Source of the DNA: Planctomycetia bacterium
GTDB lineage: Bacteria; Planctomycetota; Planctomycetia; Pirellulales; Thermoguttaceae
Direction of reading: 5' to 3'
Length of the DNA stretch: 35,512 bases
NCBI GenBank assembly: GCA_030527185.1
Contig: JAUNBF010000038.1
Location: 1 to 35,512 of the forward strand
This document shows positions 33,712-35,512 of this stretch, in pieces; the first letter of the stretch is position 1, and the number at the start of each line of letters is the position of its first letter. The notes below the pieces were generated by a model that saw only the letters and a program-made list of their open reading frames with translations, did no database searches and was not told where the DNA came from. Made by a program: the position numbers and the translations under genes.

Positions 33712-34470
33712 TCATTTTCTTTTCGGATAGACCAACCGCCCTTCCGAAGTCTCACAAATCCCAACCGGCACGCCGTAAACTTTCTCAAAAACATCCGGCG
33801 TTACATCCCAGACCGCCACATTTTCCACCACTTGCCCGTGCGACAAAAAGAGGAGTTTGTCCGCAAATCGCATGGCATCGTTGACGTCGTGCAGGATGAT
33901 CAGCACCGTCCACTGCCGTTGTCGCGTAAATTCCCGCAGGCAACTTAAAATCTCCAGCTTGTTCTTCATGTCCAGCGAACTGGTCGGCTCGTCCAGCAAC
34001 ACCAATTCCGCCTCCTGCACCAGCACCCGCGCCAGAGCCGTTTTTTGTAGTTCCCCGCCACTCAATTGGTACAATTTCCGCAGTGCCTTGTCCGTCAAAT
34101 CCAGTTTTTCCAGCATTTCCTCCACTTTTTGCAGGTCTTGGGCGGAAACCTGCCACGAAGTCATGTACGGCTTGCGTCCGAGAAGCACCGCGTCGAAAAC
34201 GGTCAGTCCCGCTTCTTCCAGACGCTGCGGCATGTACGCCACGCGACGTGCCAATTCCTCCGAACCCATTTCCCACATCGGCGTTTCCCGCAGAAAAACC
34301 TTTCCCGATTGTGGACGTAAAAAGGTCTGAATGCAGCGTAACAACGTCGTTTTTCCCGTCCCGTTCGGTCCCAGAATGGCCTGAATCGTGCCGGGCGTCA
34401 CCTCCAGCGAAACATCGCTTAAAATCGGCGTTTTCCCGTATGCAAACGAAAGATTCTCCACCCGCAACAT
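33712..34470 (-). CDS. ABC transporter ATP-binding protein (FecE/BtuD type)
   Basis: 252 residues with every motif of the family: Walker A GPNGTGKTT (34-42), Q-loop Gln82, signature LSGGE (136-140), Walker B VLLDEP with Glu161, D-loop SLD and switch His194. It energises the FecCD-type permease encoded just upstream. Its ATG (34468-34470) overlaps the permease stop by one base (TGATG), with GGAGGAGGGG in front, indicating translational coupling. The frame appears open far upstream, but that part is only an out-of-frame reading of the permease gene. Confidence 0.95.
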   Translation of the reverse strand: MLRVENLSFAYGKTPILSDVSLEVTPGTIQAILGPNGTGKTTLLRCIQTFLRPQSGKVFLRETPMWEMGSEELARRVAYMPQRLEEAGLTVFDAVLLGRKPYMTSWQVSAQDLQKVEEMLEKLDLTDKALRKLYQLSGGELQKTALARVLVQEAELVLLDEPTSSLDMKNKLEILSCLREFTRQRQWTVLIILHDVNDAMRFADKLLFLSHGQVVENVAVWDVTPDVFEKVYGVPVGICETSEGRLVYPKRK

Positions 34471-35492
34471 CAGAAACCCCTCCTCCGCAGCAACATGACA
34501 AGAAAAATCGGCGACCCTAAAAATGCGGTGACAATCGAAACCGGAATCAGTCGCGGTGCGAGTACCGTTCTTGCCAGCGTGTCCGAAACAAGCAGCAAAA
34601 GTCCTCCCAGCAAAATCGCAAACGGCAGCCCATATCGGTGGTCGGCTCCCAGCAAAAGACGGCTCAAATGCGGCACCACCAGCCCGACAAAACCGATGAT
34701 TCCCAGCGTTGCCACGAGAATCGCGGTCAACAACGAAGCCACCAACATCGTCACTCCCCGCACCCAACGCACATTCACCCCCAGCCCGCGTGCGAACTCT
34801 TCTCCCAGCAGAATCGCGTTGTAATTCCAACTTTGCGACAGGAAAAACAGCCCGGCCAGCCCCACCGCCAGCCCCATCACCCCCACCATCGGCATCGTTC
34901 CCCGCTGCGTGTCGCCAAACGACCAGTAAACCATCGCGGCCAATTGCTGTTCGTCGGCAATGTACTGCAAAACCATCATTCCCGCAGAATAAAACGAACT
35001 CAACGCCACCCCCACCAAAATGATCGTCTCTGTCCGAATGTGCCGTTTGCCGGAAAGTGCCAGGATGAGACCGGTCGCCAGAAGGCTGCTCACAAACGCT
35101 CCCGTCGTCACCGAGCCATGCGGAAGTGAATCCCCGCCAAAAAGTACCACCACGGCCGCTCCAAACGCTGCCGCACTGGAAATACCGAGCGTGAACGGTG
35201 AACTCAACGGATTTCGCAGCACCGCCTGCATCACCATTCCGCACATCGCCAGCCCACTTCCAGCCAAAATTGCCGTCAATGCCTGCGGGATACGCGAATG
35301 GAGCAGAATCCGTGCCGCAGGACTCGTCGTATCCTGTCCCGCCAAAACCTCCCCCATTGCCTCCCACGAAAGCTCCGCCACGCCTATCGAAAGTGCCATC
35401 AGAAACATCCCCGGCAACAGCACCGCCACCAGCGCAATCCCCCCACGTTTCCATCCCACATAACACAAATATCGATTTTTCAGCGAACTCAT
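34470..35492 (-). CDS. FecCD/BtuC-family ABC transporter permease
   Basis: 340 residues with about ten membrane segments. Family landmarks are the RIPQALTAILAGSGLAMCG entry, MQAVLRNPLSSPFTLGISS and, near the C-terminus, GIIGFVGLVVPHLSRLLLG, the cytoplasmic coupling region. This family imports iron-siderophores, haem, cobalamin or related metal chelates. The start at 35492 lacks a good Shine-Dalgarno sequence. The AATTGATAATT element lies only 10 bases upstream, so a 5' gene such as a substrate-binding protein might lie beyond the window or be absent. The start codon is only fairly sure. Confidence 0.94.
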   Translation of the reverse strand: MSSLKNRYLCYVGWKRGGIALVAVLLPGMFLMALSIGVAELSWEAMGEVLAGQDTTSPAARILLHSRIPQALTAILAGSGLAMCGMVMQAVLRNPLSSPFTLGISSAAAFGAAVVVLFGGDSLPHGSVTTGAFVSSLLATGLILALSGKRHIRTETIILVGVALSSFYSAGMMVLQYIADEQQLAAMVYWSFGDTQRGTMPMVGVMGLAVGLAGLFFLSQSWNYNAILLGEEFARGLGVNVRWVRGVTMLVASLLTAILVATLGIIGFVGLVVPHLSRLLLGADHRYGLPFAILLGGLLLLVSDTLARTVLAPRLIPVSIVTAFLGSPIFLVMLLRRRGF

Positions 35493-35501
35493 AACGGTTT
35501 T

Positions 35502-35512
35502 AATTGATAATT
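35502..35512. repeat. AATTGATAATT element at the window edge
   Basis: Fourth copy of the intergenic 11-mer (reverse complement AATTATCAATT), placed 10 bases before the permease start codon. It may extend beyond the window. Confidence 0.65.

Noticed and set aside
33712..35466. 584-codon frame suggesting a long N-terminal extension of the ABC ATPase
   Set aside because: The upstream part is an out-of-frame reading of the permease gene (Gly-rich, no family match); the ATPase has a good start at 34470.

Overview
The window looks like a chromosomal piece of a planctomycete of moderate GC content, probably from the Pirellulales/Thermoguttaceae side. This is an inference from gene content. The markers are an exosortase, a very large extracellular protein opening with the planctomycete LEPR-XLL-type motif (here LEDRILLS), a sigma factor translationally coupled to a membrane Ser/Thr kinase with a repeat-rich C-terminus, a TIGR03032/DUF4915 protein, and outer-membrane-type proteins (porin, secretin-like).

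Layout. 1-637 is AT-rich with no convincing gene. 638-4118 holds an exosortase and a Wzz/BY-kinase polysaccharide co-polymerase (+). 4161-4537 holds tRNA-His(GTG) on the minus strand with its own promoter and terminator, back to back with the serA promoter. serA (4537-6159) ends at a strong terminator. An HD/OB-fold YhaM-like exonuclease gene (6430-7446) follows, with its own promoter. 7459-22855 (-) is one giant gene of about 5,110 codons, then a TIGR03032 gene (-). 24432-27354 (+) carries a TraB/GumN-like exported protein and a membrane-anchored secretin-like protein. 27487-27777 (+) encodes a small exported protein made of twelve [L/M]-K-[N/D]-G-type tetrapeptides. 27895-30800 (+) is the sigma-factor/kinase pair. 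rpsU (30S protein S21) lies at 30912-31109 (-). A phosphate-selective-porin-like gene (31619-33094, +) converges on an operon running leftward from the window edge: FecCD-type permease, ABC ATPase, FmdE-domain protein.

The most striking object is the giant surface protein. I read it as six arrays of seven repeats each (likely seven-bladed beta-propellers with D-x-D-G-D-type loops), four of them followed by a bacterial Ig-like domain, ending in a glycine/aspartate-rich C-terminal region. A complete S1-type serine protease domain (His3511, Asp3556, Ser3675) is inserted between the fourth and fifth repeats of the fifth array. The exosortase and BY-kinase fit an exopolysaccharide/surface assembly theme. 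The permease/ATPase/FmdE operon suggests uptake of a metal or metal chelate. serA, tRNA-His, rpsU and the nuclease gene are housekeeping.

Regulatory reading: four promoters resembling the vegetative consensus could be placed, three with the same -10 box TACAAT. Four or five rho-independent terminators are clear, several lying with their T-run on the minus strand. An 11-mer, AATTATCAATT, recurs four times, only between genes.
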